Source of the DNA: Stramentimicrobium sp964433555
GTDB lineage: Bacteria > Atribacterota > Phoenicimicrobiia > Phoenicimicrobiales > Stramentimicrobiaceae
Direction of reading: 5' to 3'
Length of the DNA: 31,523 bases
NCBI GenBank assembly: GCA_964433555.1
Contig: CAYSRG010000023.1
Coordinates: 1-31,523, forward strand
Within the stretch, counting starts at the first letter, position 1. Each line of letters starts with the position of its first letter. The position numbers and the translations under genes were made by a program. Below are positions 17,751 through 25,622 of the stretch, piece by piece. The notes beneath the pieces were generated by a model. That model was given only the letters and a program-made list of their open reading frames with translations, did no database searches and had not been told where the DNA came from.

Positions 17751-18290
17751 ATGAAACAGGTTGATATAAAATATTGTACCAAGTGTGGTTATCAATTAAA
17801 GAGTGCAATAATTCAGGGAAGACAGCGGATGTATTGTCAGAATTGTGATACTATTTATTATGATAATCCCATTCCTAGTGTAGCTGCGATAGCTAGAAAT
17901 GAAAGAGGTCAAATATTGTTAGTGAAAAGAAAAGAAGAGCCCCAGAAGGGTTTCTGGGCATTGCCCGGAGGGTTCATTGATGATGGAGAATCAGCCATTC
18001 AAGCTTCTTTAAGGGAGTTACAAGAAGAAACTGGTTTGAAGGGGATAGTAAAGAGATTTATTAAGATATTTAATCATGAAAGTGATTTATACGGGCATGT
18101 TATAATTATAACTTATGAGGTAAGTATTACCGGAGGTAATTTGCAGGCTGGTGATGATGCTGAAAGTGTTAACTTTTTTGATATGGAGGAAATGCCACCC
18201 CTTGCTTTTTCCTTCCAACAAGAAGCGGTGGAAATGGTTTTAGGTTATTCCTTAACAAAGAAAGGTAAAAAGATGAGTAAGATTCATTAA
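17751..18290 (+). CDS. Nudix hydrolase with zinc ribbon
   Basis: This 179-aa Nudix enzyme hydrolyses a nucleoside diphosphate linked to some group X. Four cysteines (C9, C12, C29, C32) form an N-terminal zinc ribbon as in NADH pyrophosphatase-like proteins. The Nudix box is complete from G74 to G95 (G-x5-E-x7-R-E-L-x-E-E-x-G). The substrate cannot be read from sequence; NADH-type dinucleotides or ADP-ribose are possible. It lies 54 bases after radC with AGAGGAG before the ATG. It may be the last gene of the mrfA transcript, perhaps cleaning damaged nucleotides. Confidence 0.88.
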   Translation: MKQVDIKYCTKCGYQLKSAIIQGRQRMYCQNCDTIYYDNPIPSVAAIARNERGQILLVKRKEEPQKGFWALPGGFIDDGESAIQASLRELQEETGLKGIVKRFIKIFNHESDLYGHVIIITYEVSITGGNLQAGDDAESVNFFDMEEMPPLAFSFQQEAVEMVLGYSLTKKGKKMSKIH

Positions 18291-18535
18291 AATTATTTCT
18301 TATTCATCAAACAAAGTGTTGTTGGTGGCTATGAATTATCAAATTAATATAAATAAAACTTAATAAATCATTTACACCATCGATAATGCAATACTCTTTA
18401 AACGTTACGATATACGGTTTACTAAATGCCAGATACTATGTACTAGATTAAGGAGTTCTCGAAGGGAAGGATTCTCCTGTAATATCCTGGTTCTAACTAA
18501 GTTAAAATATTATGAGAAATTTAAGGAGGAATAAA
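18291..18535 (+). promoter_or_regulatory. Intergenic region before the cupin/HAD cluster
   Basis: There is no gene in this 245-base gap. It contains TACGATATACGGT (18416-18428), which shares 10 of 13 positions with the marR palindrome at 9986-9998 and may be a regulator site. No clear promoter hexamers were recognised. AAGGAGGAA at 18522-18530 is the ribosome binding site of the cupin gene. Confidence 0.35.
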
Positions 18536-18874
18536 ATGGAAGAAATAAAGTTTTTTAGAAAGGATGATTTAAAAGTAAAGCCAATATTAAAAAGTTCGCA
18601 ATTAAGAGCAGTAGCACATGACCATGTAATGATGACCTTATTTGATTTTGGCCCTGATGACCCTGTGATACCCGGCCACCACCATACCCATGAACAAATC
18701 ACTTATATTCTAAAAGGTTCAGTGAGAATGGTTTCCGGAGAGAAGAGTCAGATATTAAAAGCAGGGCAGGGAGCAATTATCCCACCTGATGTTGAACATG
18801 AGGTATATGCACTGGAGGAGGGTACCCAGGCATTAGATGTTTTTTACCCCTTAAGAGAAGATTACTTATCTTGA
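18536..18874 (+). CDS. Small cupin-domain protein (first copy)
   Basis: This 112-aa single-domain cupin is a small beta-barrel binding a metal. Motif 1 is GHHHTHEQITYILKG (residues 47-61) with H48, H50 and Q54 or E53 as likely ligands. Motif 2 holds H88 in PPDVEHEV. The ATG at 18536 is chosen over one at 18512 because AAGGAGGAA sits directly before it. Such cupins may be isomerases, dioxygenases or sugar-binding proteins, and nothing here decides which. It opens a run of cupin, HAD, cupin, HAD and aminotransferase genes. Confidence 0.85.
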   Translation: MEEIKFFRKDDLKVKPILKSSQLRAVAHDHVMMTLFDFGPDDPVIPGHHHTHEQITYILKGSVRMVSGEKSQILKAGQGAIIPPDVEHEVYALEEGTQALDVFYPLREDYLS

Positions 18875-18905
18875 TTTCCAGATATAAATTAAGAAGGAAG
18901 TTTTC

Positions 18906-19733
18906 ATGCCAGTATTAGCTATTGATTATGATGGGGTGATTGTTGATAGTGTTCTAGATTCCCTTTTTGTCAGTCATAATGCCTATCTAGAGTTGGTGGG
19001 AAGTTCTAATAAAAAAGTCTTTAGTGGAGAAAGGCTTACCTTTCAAAACTGGACTAAAATCCAAAAAAAATATGACCAGGAGATTCAATATTACCGTTCT
19101 TTAAGGCCTTTTATCAGAGGCGCAACGGACTATGGATTGATTCAAAAATTGTTGGAAGAAAAAAGGTATTTACGAAATCAGCAGGAATTTGATTACTATC
19201 GGAATACTGTACAATTTGAGTTTCAGAAGTTTCACCAACTATTTTATCAAGAGAGAAAAAGATTACAAGAGAAAAGTTTTGAAGGATGGCTTAAATTGGA
19301 ACCAGCTTACCAGGAAGTTGTGCGAGGGATTAATCATTTTATTCAGGAAGGGGTAAAGGTAGTGGTTGCCACCTCCAATCGTCGGGAGTATATTGCCAGT
19401 GCTTTTCATCCCAGCTACTACAATATACCCATAAAAGAGGAAGATATACTTGATGTAAGTATGGGTGAAGACAAGTCAAATCAGATGAAATATATTAACA
19501 AATATTATAAAGTACAATACGATAAAATTTACTTTGTTGATGATCAGTTAGCACACCTGGAGCAAACCCGCGGGCTTGGTATACATGTTTTTTTAGCCGG
19601 TTGGAGTTATGCTACTCTTCAACAAAAGGAAAAGGCTGTACTGGAGGGCATCCCGATTATTGAGTTTGAGGAAGATTTCTATTCCACGATAAAGGAATAT
19701 ATGAAAAAAGATATTAATAAGCGAGAATTATAA
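18906..19733 (+). CDS. HAD-superfamily hydrolase-like protein, paralogue A
   Basis: This 275-aa protein has all four HAD motifs: D7-x-D9-G-V, S157 in VATSN (154-158), K190 and D212-D213 in YFVDDQ. It should thus be able to remove a phosphate group in the cytoplasm. About 130 mostly helical residues between motifs I and II form an unusual cap with many Tyr, Phe, Glu and Lys. The usual cap of well-known subfamilies is not recognised, so the substrate is unknown. It is clearly related to the gene at 20139: 33 of the first 60 residues are identical, and motifs lie at the same residue numbers. AGAAGGAAG precedes the ATG. Confidence 0.8.
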   Translation: MPVLAIDYDGVIVDSVLDSLFVSHNAYLELVGSSNKKVFSGERLTFQNWTKIQKKYDQEIQYYRSLRPFIRGATDYGLIQKLLEEKRYLRNQQEFDYYRNTVQFEFQKFHQLFYQERKRLQEKSFEGWLKLEPAYQEVVRGINHFIQEGVKVVVATSNRREYIASAFHPSYYNIPIKEEDILDVSMGEDKSNQMKYINKYYKVQYDKIYFVDDQLAHLEQTRGLGIHVFLAGWSYATLQQKEKAVLEGIPIIEFEEDFYSTIKEYMKKDINKREL

Positions 19734-19754
19734 AGCAGTAAGGGGGAAAATTAG

Positions 19755-20093
19755 ATGAAGGTGATAGATTATCATGAGGTGCCTTTGGAAGAGGTAGAAG
19801 CTGGAGAGGCAAAAAATGTTAAGGTGAGATGGCTAATTTCTGATAAAGATGATGCCAGAAATTTTGCTATGAGGCTGTTTGAGGTTCAATCCGGGGGATA
19901 TACACCTTATCATGCTCACGATTGGGAGCATGAAGTATTTATCCTGGAAGGGGAAGGAGAGGTTAAGATAGAGGATAAGACTTACCCCATTAAAAAAGAT
20001 AGTGTGGTATTTGTAAATTCCGGAGTCCAACATGGCTTCAAAAATACAGGAGAGTATGTATTGAAATTTCTTTGTTTAATTCCTTATAAGTAA
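19755..20093 (+). CDS. Small cupin-domain protein (second copy)
   Basis: This 112-aa single-domain cupin has metal residues H53, H55, H59 or E60 in YHAHDWEHEVFILEGEG and H93 in VQHGF. It has the same length as the cupin at 18536 but shares little sequence with it, so the two are distant relatives rather than a recent copy. It sits between the two HAD paralogues with short gaps (21 and 45 bases) and is probably co-transcribed. AAGGGGGAAA precedes the ATG. The substrate is unknown. Confidence 0.85.
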   Translation: MKVIDYHEVPLEEVEAGEAKNVKVRWLISDKDDARNFAMRLFEVQSGGYTPYHAHDWEHEVFILEGEGEVKIEDKTYPIKKDSVVFVNSGVQHGFKNTGEYVLKFLCLIPYK

Positions 20094-20138
20094 TTATTAT
20101 ATAAATAATACTCAAATTTCATTTTCCAGAGGGTCTCT

Positions 20139-20948
20139 ATGAAGATATTAGCAGTTGATTTTGACGGAGTAATTAGTGATAGTGCTCTTAAATCATTGTT
20201 TGTCAGTCATAATGCCTATTGCCGTCATTTTGGAGCGGAAGTGAAAAAAAGTTTTGGTGGCCAATTGTTTACTTTTGAGAATTGGGAACTTATGAAAAAG
20301 AAATACCATCGGGAAATGGAAAAATACAGACAACTGCGTGCTTATGTGGAGCTGTCCTGTGATTTTTTAGTTATGATTAAGATTATTGAAGCACAAATAG
20401 AAGTAAGAAGCCAGGAAGAATTTATCAAAATTCGCAATGAAATAGACTTAGATTATCATTTCTTTCATGAATTATTCTTTCAGGAAAAAGAAAGATGGCA
20501 AAAGAAAGATTTTACTAAATGGTTTTCCCTATCTCCAGTGTATGAGGAGGTGGTGGCAGGAATTAAGCAATTATTAGAGGAGGGAATAAAGGTTGTTATT
20601 GCCACCTCTAATTTAGGCAAGGCGATTCACCCTGCTTTCCATCAGGATTATCTTGGATTTCCTATGCCCCTGAAGAATATTTTTGATAAGAACTACGGTA
20701 AGAATAAATCCGATCATATGAAGGCTATTGTAGCACAGTATAAGGTCAATTTTGAGGATATCTACTTTGTCGATGACCAGTTAAGTTATTTAGAAGAAAC
20801 ACAGATTTTAGGAGTTAATGTCTTTCTGGCTGGCTGGGGTTACTGTACGGAAGAACAGAAAAATATTGCTCGACAAAAAAGTATTACCGTTATTGAAGAG
20901 GAAAAAGATTTTTATCCTACTATGAAACAATTTTTTGATTCCCTTTGA
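20139..20948 (+). CDS. HAD-superfamily hydrolase-like protein, paralogue B
   Basis: This 269-aa paralogue of the gene at 18906 has D7-x-D9-G-V, IATSN (154-158), K190 and D212-D213 at exactly the same positions. The cap region is the same length but more diverged, which suggests the same reaction type with a changed substrate. The block FVSHNAY at residues 21-27 is fully conserved between the two and may mark this subfamily. A ribosome binding site CAGAGGG precedes the ATG. A 10-base inverted repeat follows the stop codon. Confidence 0.8.
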   Translation: MKILAVDFDGVISDSALKSLFVSHNAYCRHFGAEVKKSFGGQLFTFENWELMKKKYHREMEKYRQLRAYVELSCDFLVMIKIIEAQIEVRSQEEFIKIRNEIDLDYHFFHELFFQEKERWQKKDFTKWFSLSPVYEEVVAGIKQLLEEGIKVVIATSNLGKAIHPAFHQDYLGFPMPLKNIFDKNYGKNKSDHMKAIVAQYKVNFEDIYFVDDQLSYLEETQILGVNVFLAGWGYCTEEQKNIARQKSITVIEEEKDFYPTMKQFFDSL

Positions 20949-20950
20949 CT

Positions 20951-20993
20951 ATCCTGAGGACAGTTCCTATCCAAGCTCATGATTCCTCAGGAT
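20951..20993 (+). terminator. Stem-loop after the HAD paralogue B gene
   Basis: ATCCTGAGGA (20951-20960) and TCCTCAGGAT (20984-20993) are perfect inverted repeats with a 23-base loop, two bases after the stop codon. No T run follows, so it may protect the mRNA end or terminate weakly rather than act as a classic intrinsic terminator. Confidence 0.4.
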
Positions 20994-21054
20994 CCTAAAA
21001 TAAATAAAAAATATAAATAATTTTCTACCAGAGATACTGCATATCATAAAAAAT

Positions 21055-21120
21055 TATACGGTATACTATATTTTAAATTATAACGCACTACGGTATACTT
21101 TATACCGGTATAATTATACT
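21055..21120 (+). promoter_or_regulatory. Promoter/operator region of the class V aminotransferase
   Basis: This holds TATACGGTATACTATAT (21055-21071) and the perfect palindrome CGGTATA-CTT-TATACCG (21091-21107), followed at once by TATAAT (21109-21114) and TATACT (21115-21120). The palindrome would cover the spacer of a promoter using TATAAT as -10 box. This suggests a repressor or activator site. No good -35 hexamer is seen. Confidence 0.5.
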
Positions 21121-21154
21121 ATATCCTAAAATGAATCAGGAGGAGGATTTACGA

Positions 21155-22342
21155 ATGAAAAATTATACTGATTTAAATCCCGGGAAAAGGGTGTTAATGG
21201 GGCCCGGTCCCAGTGACGTTCATCCCCGTGTATTAAAGGCAATGGCTACACCTTTGATAGGTCACCTGGATCCGGATTTCCTTGAGATTATGAATGAAAC
21301 CAGAGTAATGCTTAAAGAGGTATTTCAGACTGGAAATGAAATGACCATTGCTCTATCTGGAACCGGCAGTGCTGGCATGGAAGCTTGTCTGGTGAACCTT
21401 CTGGAACCAGGGGATAAAGCAGTAATCTGTATTAGCGGCTTATTTGGAGAGAGAATGGCTGATATTGTCAAGCGATGTGGCGCCGAACCTGTTATTATCC
21501 AGGCAGAATGGGGTAATATTGTAGAACCAGAGCAAGTTCAAAAAGCCCTGACTGACAGCGGTAAGGTTAAATTGTTAGCAATCGTTCATGCCGAAACTTC
21601 AACCGGGGTAAGACAGCCTCTGGAAGAAATCTCCCGATTAACCAAAGAGGCAGGTGCTCTCTTTGTGGTGGATGCAGTAACTTCTTTAGCCGGTATACCG
21701 GTAGAAACTGATAAGTGGCAGGTTGATGCTATATATAGCGGTACCCAAAAATGTCTAAGTTGCCCACCAGGATTGGCACCAGTCTCTTTCAGTGAAAATG
21801 CCCTTCAGTTTATTACTCAGAGAACCAGTCCCATCCAAAGCTGGTATCTGGATATTCAGATGCTCCAGAGCTACTGGGGCAAAGAAAGATTTTACCATCA
21901 TACCGCTCCCATTAATATGATTTATGCCTTACGAGAAGCTCTACGCCTGGTATTAGAAGAGGGATTAGAGCAAAGATTCCGCAGGCATAGTTTGCATTCG
22001 GAGGCGCTGGTAGCAGGTTTGGAGGCGATGGGATTAAAGATGGTAGCCCCTTCTGCCTATCGCTTACCAGAGTTAAATGCACTCTATATTCCAGAGGGAA
22101 TTGATGATATTACAGTAAGAAAAGCACTACTCAATGAATATGGAATTGAAATTGGTGGAGGACTGGGAAAATTTAAGGGAAAAGCATGGCGTATAGGGCT
22201 TATGGGTTACTCTTGTTCTAAGGATAATGTTATGCTTTTTCTGACTGCACTGGAAAATATTTTGCAGAGCCAGGGGTATGCCTTACCTGAACATGGGATT
22301 ATTGCTGCCCAAGAAGTATATCACAGAGAAATAAACCAATAG
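21155..22342 (+). CDS. Class V aminotransferase (serine-pyruvate / alanine-glyoxylate type)
   Basis: This fold-type I PLP enzyme is 395 aa long from the ATG at 21155. That start is chosen because AGGAGGAGG directly precedes it; the in-frame ATG at 21131 lies upstream of that site. It begins with LMGPGPSDVHPRVL, typical of the alanine-glyoxylate aminotransferase branch. It has SGTGSAGMEA for phosphate binding, D173 in VVDAVTSLAG and the PLP lysine K199 in YSGTQKCLSCPPG. Likely donors are serine or alanine, with glyoxylate or pyruvate as acceptor. Phosphonate aminotransferases are related but less likely. It follows the HAD/cupin genes after 206 bases and has its own regulatory region. Confidence 0.85.
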   Translation: MKNYTDLNPGKRVLMGPGPSDVHPRVLKAMATPLIGHLDPDFLEIMNETRVMLKEVFQTGNEMTIALSGTGSAGMEACLVNLLEPGDKAVICISGLFGERMADIVKRCGAEPVIIQAEWGNIVEPEQVQKALTDSGKVKLLAIVHAETSTGVRQPLEEISRLTKEAGALFVVDAVTSLAGIPVETDKWQVDAIYSGTQKCLSCPPGLAPVSFSENALQFITQRTSPIQSWYLDIQMLQSYWGKERFYHHTAPINMIYALREALRLVLEEGLEQRFRRHSLHSEALVAGLEAMGLKMVAPSAYRLPELNALYIPEGIDDITVRKALLNEYGIEIGGGLGKFKGKAWRIGLMGYSCSKDNVMLFLTALENILQSQGYALPEHGIIAAQEVYHREINQ

Positions 22343-22352
22343 ATTTTTAAGC

Positions 22353-22391
22353 AACAGAGGTTTTGTCTTTTTTAAAGGCATAGCCTCTGTT
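22353..22391. terminator. Inverted repeat between convergent genes
   Basis: AACAGAGG (22353-22360) and CCTCTGTT (22384-22391) are inverted repeats with a 23-base loop, eleven bases after the aminotransferase stop. T-rich DNA lies within the loop rather than after the stem, so termination is only plausible. It sits between genes pointing at each other. Confidence 0.45.
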
Positions 22392-22506
22392 CTAATTATG
22401 ATAATAATTATAAACTGAATATTAAGTGCTGTGTAATCATTCTACTATTTGTTTTAGCTAATAAACTTGCTCCCTGGGCTGAAGCTTGTTATAATTTAAC
22501 TTCATC

Positions 22507-23097
22507 TTAGTCAATTACAAAATTAATTTTTTCTTCTACTGTTTTTTGACTGGCAACATCTTTGACTATCAGCAGGAATTGATATTCTCCAGGAGGAAAA
22601 GGTTCATTCTGAGTAATAACATTGTTAATAAATAATTCTTTATTGGGGGCATGAGAGATTATATGGTATTCTAGAAAATCCTTTTGCCCTCCAAGAATGT
22701 TTCCTTCCATATCCAAAAAATAAAGGTCTTCTTTAAAATATATTTCGTAGAGTCCCTCACCTATTTCCTTTATGGTATAATTTTTTGGTTCAGAGTAGAT
22801 AAAGAAGTCTTCTCCCGGTTTAAAATGATTATCATCCCTCCTAAGATAAAATCCAAATCCACTTGCTTCTTCTTTGGTAAAACAAAGGTTATTTAATTCC
22901 AGGGGCGCTTTGTTCCATATCAAGGTCAATGTTTTTTCCAATATATCTGCAGCCATTTTATGATTCTGTTGTTCCAAATAGTATAACGCTTCTGCTATAA
23001 GATCTTTCTCCGACGCTATTAAGGTAACAGAGAAGATAAATTGTGTAACAAGTAAGAATAAAAGAAAAACATAAATCCACTTATTAATTTTTTTCAT
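22507..23097 (-). CDS. Small secreted protein of unknown function
   Basis: This 196-aa protein has a clear signal peptide: MKK, then a hydrophobic core to about residue 27, then SEK. It should be exported. The mature part begins with a helical stretch (ALYYLEQQNHKMAADILEKTL) like a single TPR pair. It continues with beta-rich sequence (PGEDFFIYSEPKNYTI, GLYEIYFKEDLYFLD) ending in a segment like an immunoglobulin-fold strand set (PPGEYQFLLIVKDVAS). No catalytic motif is seen. AAAGGAGGG precedes the ATG. It lies 68 bases downstream of the signal peptidase gene on the same strand. Confidence 0.7.
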   Translation of the reverse strand: MKKINKWIYVFLLFLLVTQFIFSVTLIASEKDLIAEALYYLEQQNHKMAADILEKTLTLIWNKAPLELNNLCFTKEEASGFGFYLRRDDNHFKPGEDFFIYSEPKNYTIKEIGEGLYEIYFKEDLYFLDMEGNILGGQKDFLEYHIISHAPNKELFINNVITQNEPFPPGEYQFLLIVKDVASQKTVEEKINFVID

Positions 23098-23165
23098 AAA
23101 CCCTCCTTTAGAATTATTTACGTATTCTAAAATATTTTATTTTTCTTATCTATTCCTTAATTCAT

Positions 23166-23717
23166 TCAGGGCATACGAGCCTTGGTAATAGGCCAAAAAA
23201 CTACAGAGGCCCTACCTATTATGTTTTTTCGCGGGACAAAGCCCCAGAAACGACTATCACTGCTGTTTATCCGGTTATCACCAAGTACGAAATAGGAATT
23301 TTCCGGAACCGTAATTTCCGGCATTGTTTCCAAGGAATGATGTGTGATATAATCCTCTTCCAGTCTCCCTCCATTAAGATAGACAATTCCCTCAACTATT
23401 TTTACTTTATCTCCTTCTACAGCAATAACCCTTTTAATGTAATTATGATTCTGGTCAATAGGGGGTTTAAAAATTACTATATCACCGTGTTTAGGTTCGG
23501 CTACTCTATAGACAATCTTATTACAAATTAGTCTTTCCCGGTTGAATAAAGTATCTTCCATAGAAGCGCCTTTTACCACAGTAACCTGTCCTATGAAGGT
23601 TATGATAATAAAGGCGATTATGCCGGCACTTACCACTGTTTCAATAAGTTCTCGCCACATAGATTTTACCTTTTTCCCATTTTTCTTCTTATTAAGAAGT
23701 GTATCACTTTTTGCCAT
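23166..23717 (-). CDS. lepB: Signal peptidase I
   Basis: This 183-aa protein cleaves signal peptides from exported proteins at the outer face of the cytoplasmic membrane. One N-terminal membrane segment (about residues 25-45) is followed by the catalytic serine S52 in KGASMEDTL and the general-base lysine K95 in YIKRVIAVEGD. GDNRINSSDSRFWGFV is the conserved box near the C-terminus. The short length and single anchor are of the Gram-positive type, as opposed to the longer E. coli enzyme. It has its own promoter in the divergent region upstream. Confidence 0.95.
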   Translation of the reverse strand: MAKSDTLLNKKKNGKKVKSMWRELIETVVSAGIIAFIIITFIGQVTVVKGASMEDTLFNRERLICNKIVYRVAEPKHGDIVIFKPPIDQNHNYIKRVIAVEGDKVKIVEGIVYLNGGRLEEDYITHHSLETMPEITVPENSYFVLGDNRINSSDSRFWGFVPRKNIIGRASVVFWPITKARMP

Positions 23718-23769
23718 ATTTCTCCTCTTTTCCTTATATTTCTTTTTCTCTAGTTTGTCTTCAATAAAA

Positions 23770-23796
23770 ATTATATCATATTTATTTGTTTTACAA
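23770..23796 (-). promoter_or_regulatory. Promoter of lepB
   Basis: On the minus strand there is TTGTAA (23791-23796), a 15-base spacer, then an extended -10 TGATATAAT ending in a perfect TATAAT (23770-23775). The short spacer is compensated by the TG element. Confidence 0.55.
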
Positions 23797-23810
23797 GTAA
23801 TAAAAAAATT

Positions 23811-23839
23811 TTACCAGAAATTATAAATCAGGCTATAAT
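23811..23839 (+). promoter_or_regulatory. Promoter of the HAD hydrolase gene
   Basis: TTACCA (23811-23816), 17 bases, then a perfect TATAAT (23834-23839). It stands back to back with the lepB promoter. Confidence 0.5.
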
Positions 23840-23876
23840 AAAAAATATCCTTTTGTAATAAATTCACTTTAACAAA

Positions 23877-24581
23877 ATGAGAATGAGGAGGAAAAATAAG
23901 ATTAATACTATTATCTTTGATCTTGATGATACCCTGATCAAGACTTCCAAAATTTATAACCGCGCCAGATCTGAATTTTCCAGGATAATGTCCGGATTGA
24001 GATTTCCCAGCAAGGAAGCCTTGGAAAAACTTGATGAAATTGATATAGGACATATTGCCGAACAGGGTTTTGCCAAAGAAAGGTATCCTTTAAGTCTGGT
24101 GAAGACTTATCATTATTTTTGCCATAAGTTCGGTAAGAACATTGATACTCAAATAGAAAAAGAAATTGCTAGTATTGGCTGGAATGTTTTTCAGCAGACT
24201 CCGGAACTAGTAGAAGGAGTTGATTTAGTATTAAATAATCTCAAAAATCGATATACCTTAATCCTGGCAACTCTTGGAGATCCAGAAATACAGCATCAAA
24301 AAATTATGCGTTCTGGTTTAAAAACCTATTTTAAGGCTATATATGTCTTAAATTATAAAACAGCCAATGAATATCTACAGATTTTACAAGAACATAATTT
24401 AAGGAAAGAAGAAACCTGGATTATTGGCAACAGTATCAGGTCTGACCTGAATCCCGGACTGCAATTAGGATTAAACTGTATACTGATTCCTGCCAGTACC
24501 TGGAAGTTTGAAGAAGAAAAACCAATTTCTAATCAGTATATACAATTAGATTCTTTAACTGAAATATTAAATTATTTGTAG
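23877..24581 (+). CDS. HAD-family hydrolase
   Basis: This is a 234-aa phosphatase-like enzyme if started at ATG 23877. Motif I is D15-L-D17-D-T, motif II lies in LATLGD, and motif IV is GNSIRSDLNPGLQLGLNCILI. A helical C1-type cap follows motif I. The start is unusual: both possible ATG codons (23877, 23883) lack a ribosome binding site, while AGGAGG at 23886-23891 lies inside the frame. Nine bases after it is ATT at 23901, which would give a protein starting INTIIFDLDDT. The substrate is unknown. It is not close to the two HAD paralogues at 18906 and 20139. Confidence 0.82.
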   Translation: MRMRRKNKINTIIFDLDDTLIKTSKIYNRARSEFSRIMSGLRFPSKEALEKLDEIDIGHIAEQGFAKERYPLSLVKTYHYFCHKFGKNIDTQIEKEIASIGWNVFQQTPELVEGVDLVLNNLKNRYTLILATLGDPEIQHQKIMRSGLKTYFKAIYVLNYKTANEYLQILQEHNLRKEETWIIGNSIRSDLNPGLQLGLNCILIPASTWKFEEEKPISNQYIQLDSLTEILNYL

Positions 24582-24646
24582 TATCAAAATCAATAAAAAA
24601 TTGTGATACTATAGATATTACAAAGATAATTTATTAAAAATCAAAA

Positions 24647-25558
24647 ATGAGAAAATACCCATCTTATCTTAATATTAGTGAAGTTCAATTTCGAAGACGA
24701 ATTAAAGATGCTTATCAGATTCTGCAATCCTGCCGAATTTGTCCGCATCATTGTGGTGTAAACCGTATTGCTGGCGAGAAAGGATTGTGTCGTTCAACTG
24801 CACAGGTAACGGTGTCCAGCCATAATGTTCATTTCGGGGAGGAACCGCCTATTTCCGGAATTAATGGTTCGGGAACCATCTTTTTTACTAATTGTACGCT
24901 ACGTTGTGTATTTTGTCAGAATTATCCCATTAGTCAGCTGGGTAATGGTAATCTAATTTCTATCTCCCAATTATCCGTTATGATGCTTGATTTACAAAAA
25001 AAGGGATGTCATAATATTAACCTGGTAACACCAACTCATTTTGTACCACAGATTATAGCAGCGATAGGGAAATCCAGAAAAAGAGGTCTTTCTATACCAA
25101 TAGTATATAATAGCAGTGGTTATGAATCTCTGACTACTTTAAAGTTATTAGAGGGAATTATAGATATCTATCTTCCGGACGCTAAGTACGCTGATAACTT
25201 TATTGCCTGGAAGTATTCCAGAGCAAAGAACTATTTTTCAGTACTTAAAGACGCCTTGCGTGAGATATATCGACAGGTGGGAAATTTAAAGGTAGACCAG
25301 AATGGAGTTGCTGTTTCCGGATTGATAATTCGTCATTTGGTCTTACCAAATAATCTGGCTGGCACTGACCAGATATTACCATGGATTGCTAAAAGTATAT
25401 CTCAGGAAACTTATATTAGCTTGATGTCTCAATATTTTCCTACCTTTAAAGCTATGAATTATCCCCAACTCTCTTGCGGTATTAGCAGAAAAGAATATCA
25501 AAGGGCAAAGGTTATCTTTGAGCGGTGTGGATTAAAAAATGGTTGGTTGCAGCAATAA
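24647..25558 (+). CDS. Radical SAM protein, PflX type
   Basis: This 303-aa radical SAM enzyme has the 4Fe-4S cluster motif C83-x3-C87-x2-C90 (CTLRCVFC). Before it lies an extra cysteine set C29-x2-C32-x3-C36 with C48, in the pattern CRICPHHCGVNR, then GEEPPISG. This combination marks the PflX group (COG1313), relatives of pyruvate formate-lyase activating enzyme with no settled role. It could install or remove a radical on a partner enzyme, but no glycyl-radical enzyme gene is nearby. There is no visible ribosome binding site before ATG 24647, so the start is uncertain or translation is weak. Confidence 0.85.
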   Translation: MRKYPSYLNISEVQFRRRIKDAYQILQSCRICPHHCGVNRIAGEKGLCRSTAQVTVSSHNVHFGEEPPISGINGSGTIFFTNCTLRCVFCQNYPISQLGNGNLISISQLSVMMLDLQKKGCHNINLVTPTHFVPQIIAAIGKSRKRGLSIPIVYNSSGYESLTTLKLLEGIIDIYLPDAKYADNFIAWKYSRAKNYFSVLKDALREIYRQVGNLKVDQNGVAVSGLIIRHLVLPNNLAGTDQILPWIAKSISQETYISLMSQYFPTFKAMNYPQLSCGISRKEYQRAKVIFERCGLKNGWLQQ

Positions 25559-25622
25559 AGAATAAAATTAAATATTAAAATTGATTATACAAATAAGAGG
25601 AAAGAAATAGGTTGGAAAAAAT

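Noticed and set aside
21001..21130. CRISPR-like repeats (TATAC-rich blocks)
   Set aside because: Copies are short, unevenly spaced and embedded in promoter-like DNA. There are no regular spacers and no cas genes.
23542..23826. A 94-codon plus-strand frame opposite lepB
   Set aside because: The hydrophobic look comes from reading the complement of the lepB membrane segment. The signal peptidase motifs on the other strand are decisive.
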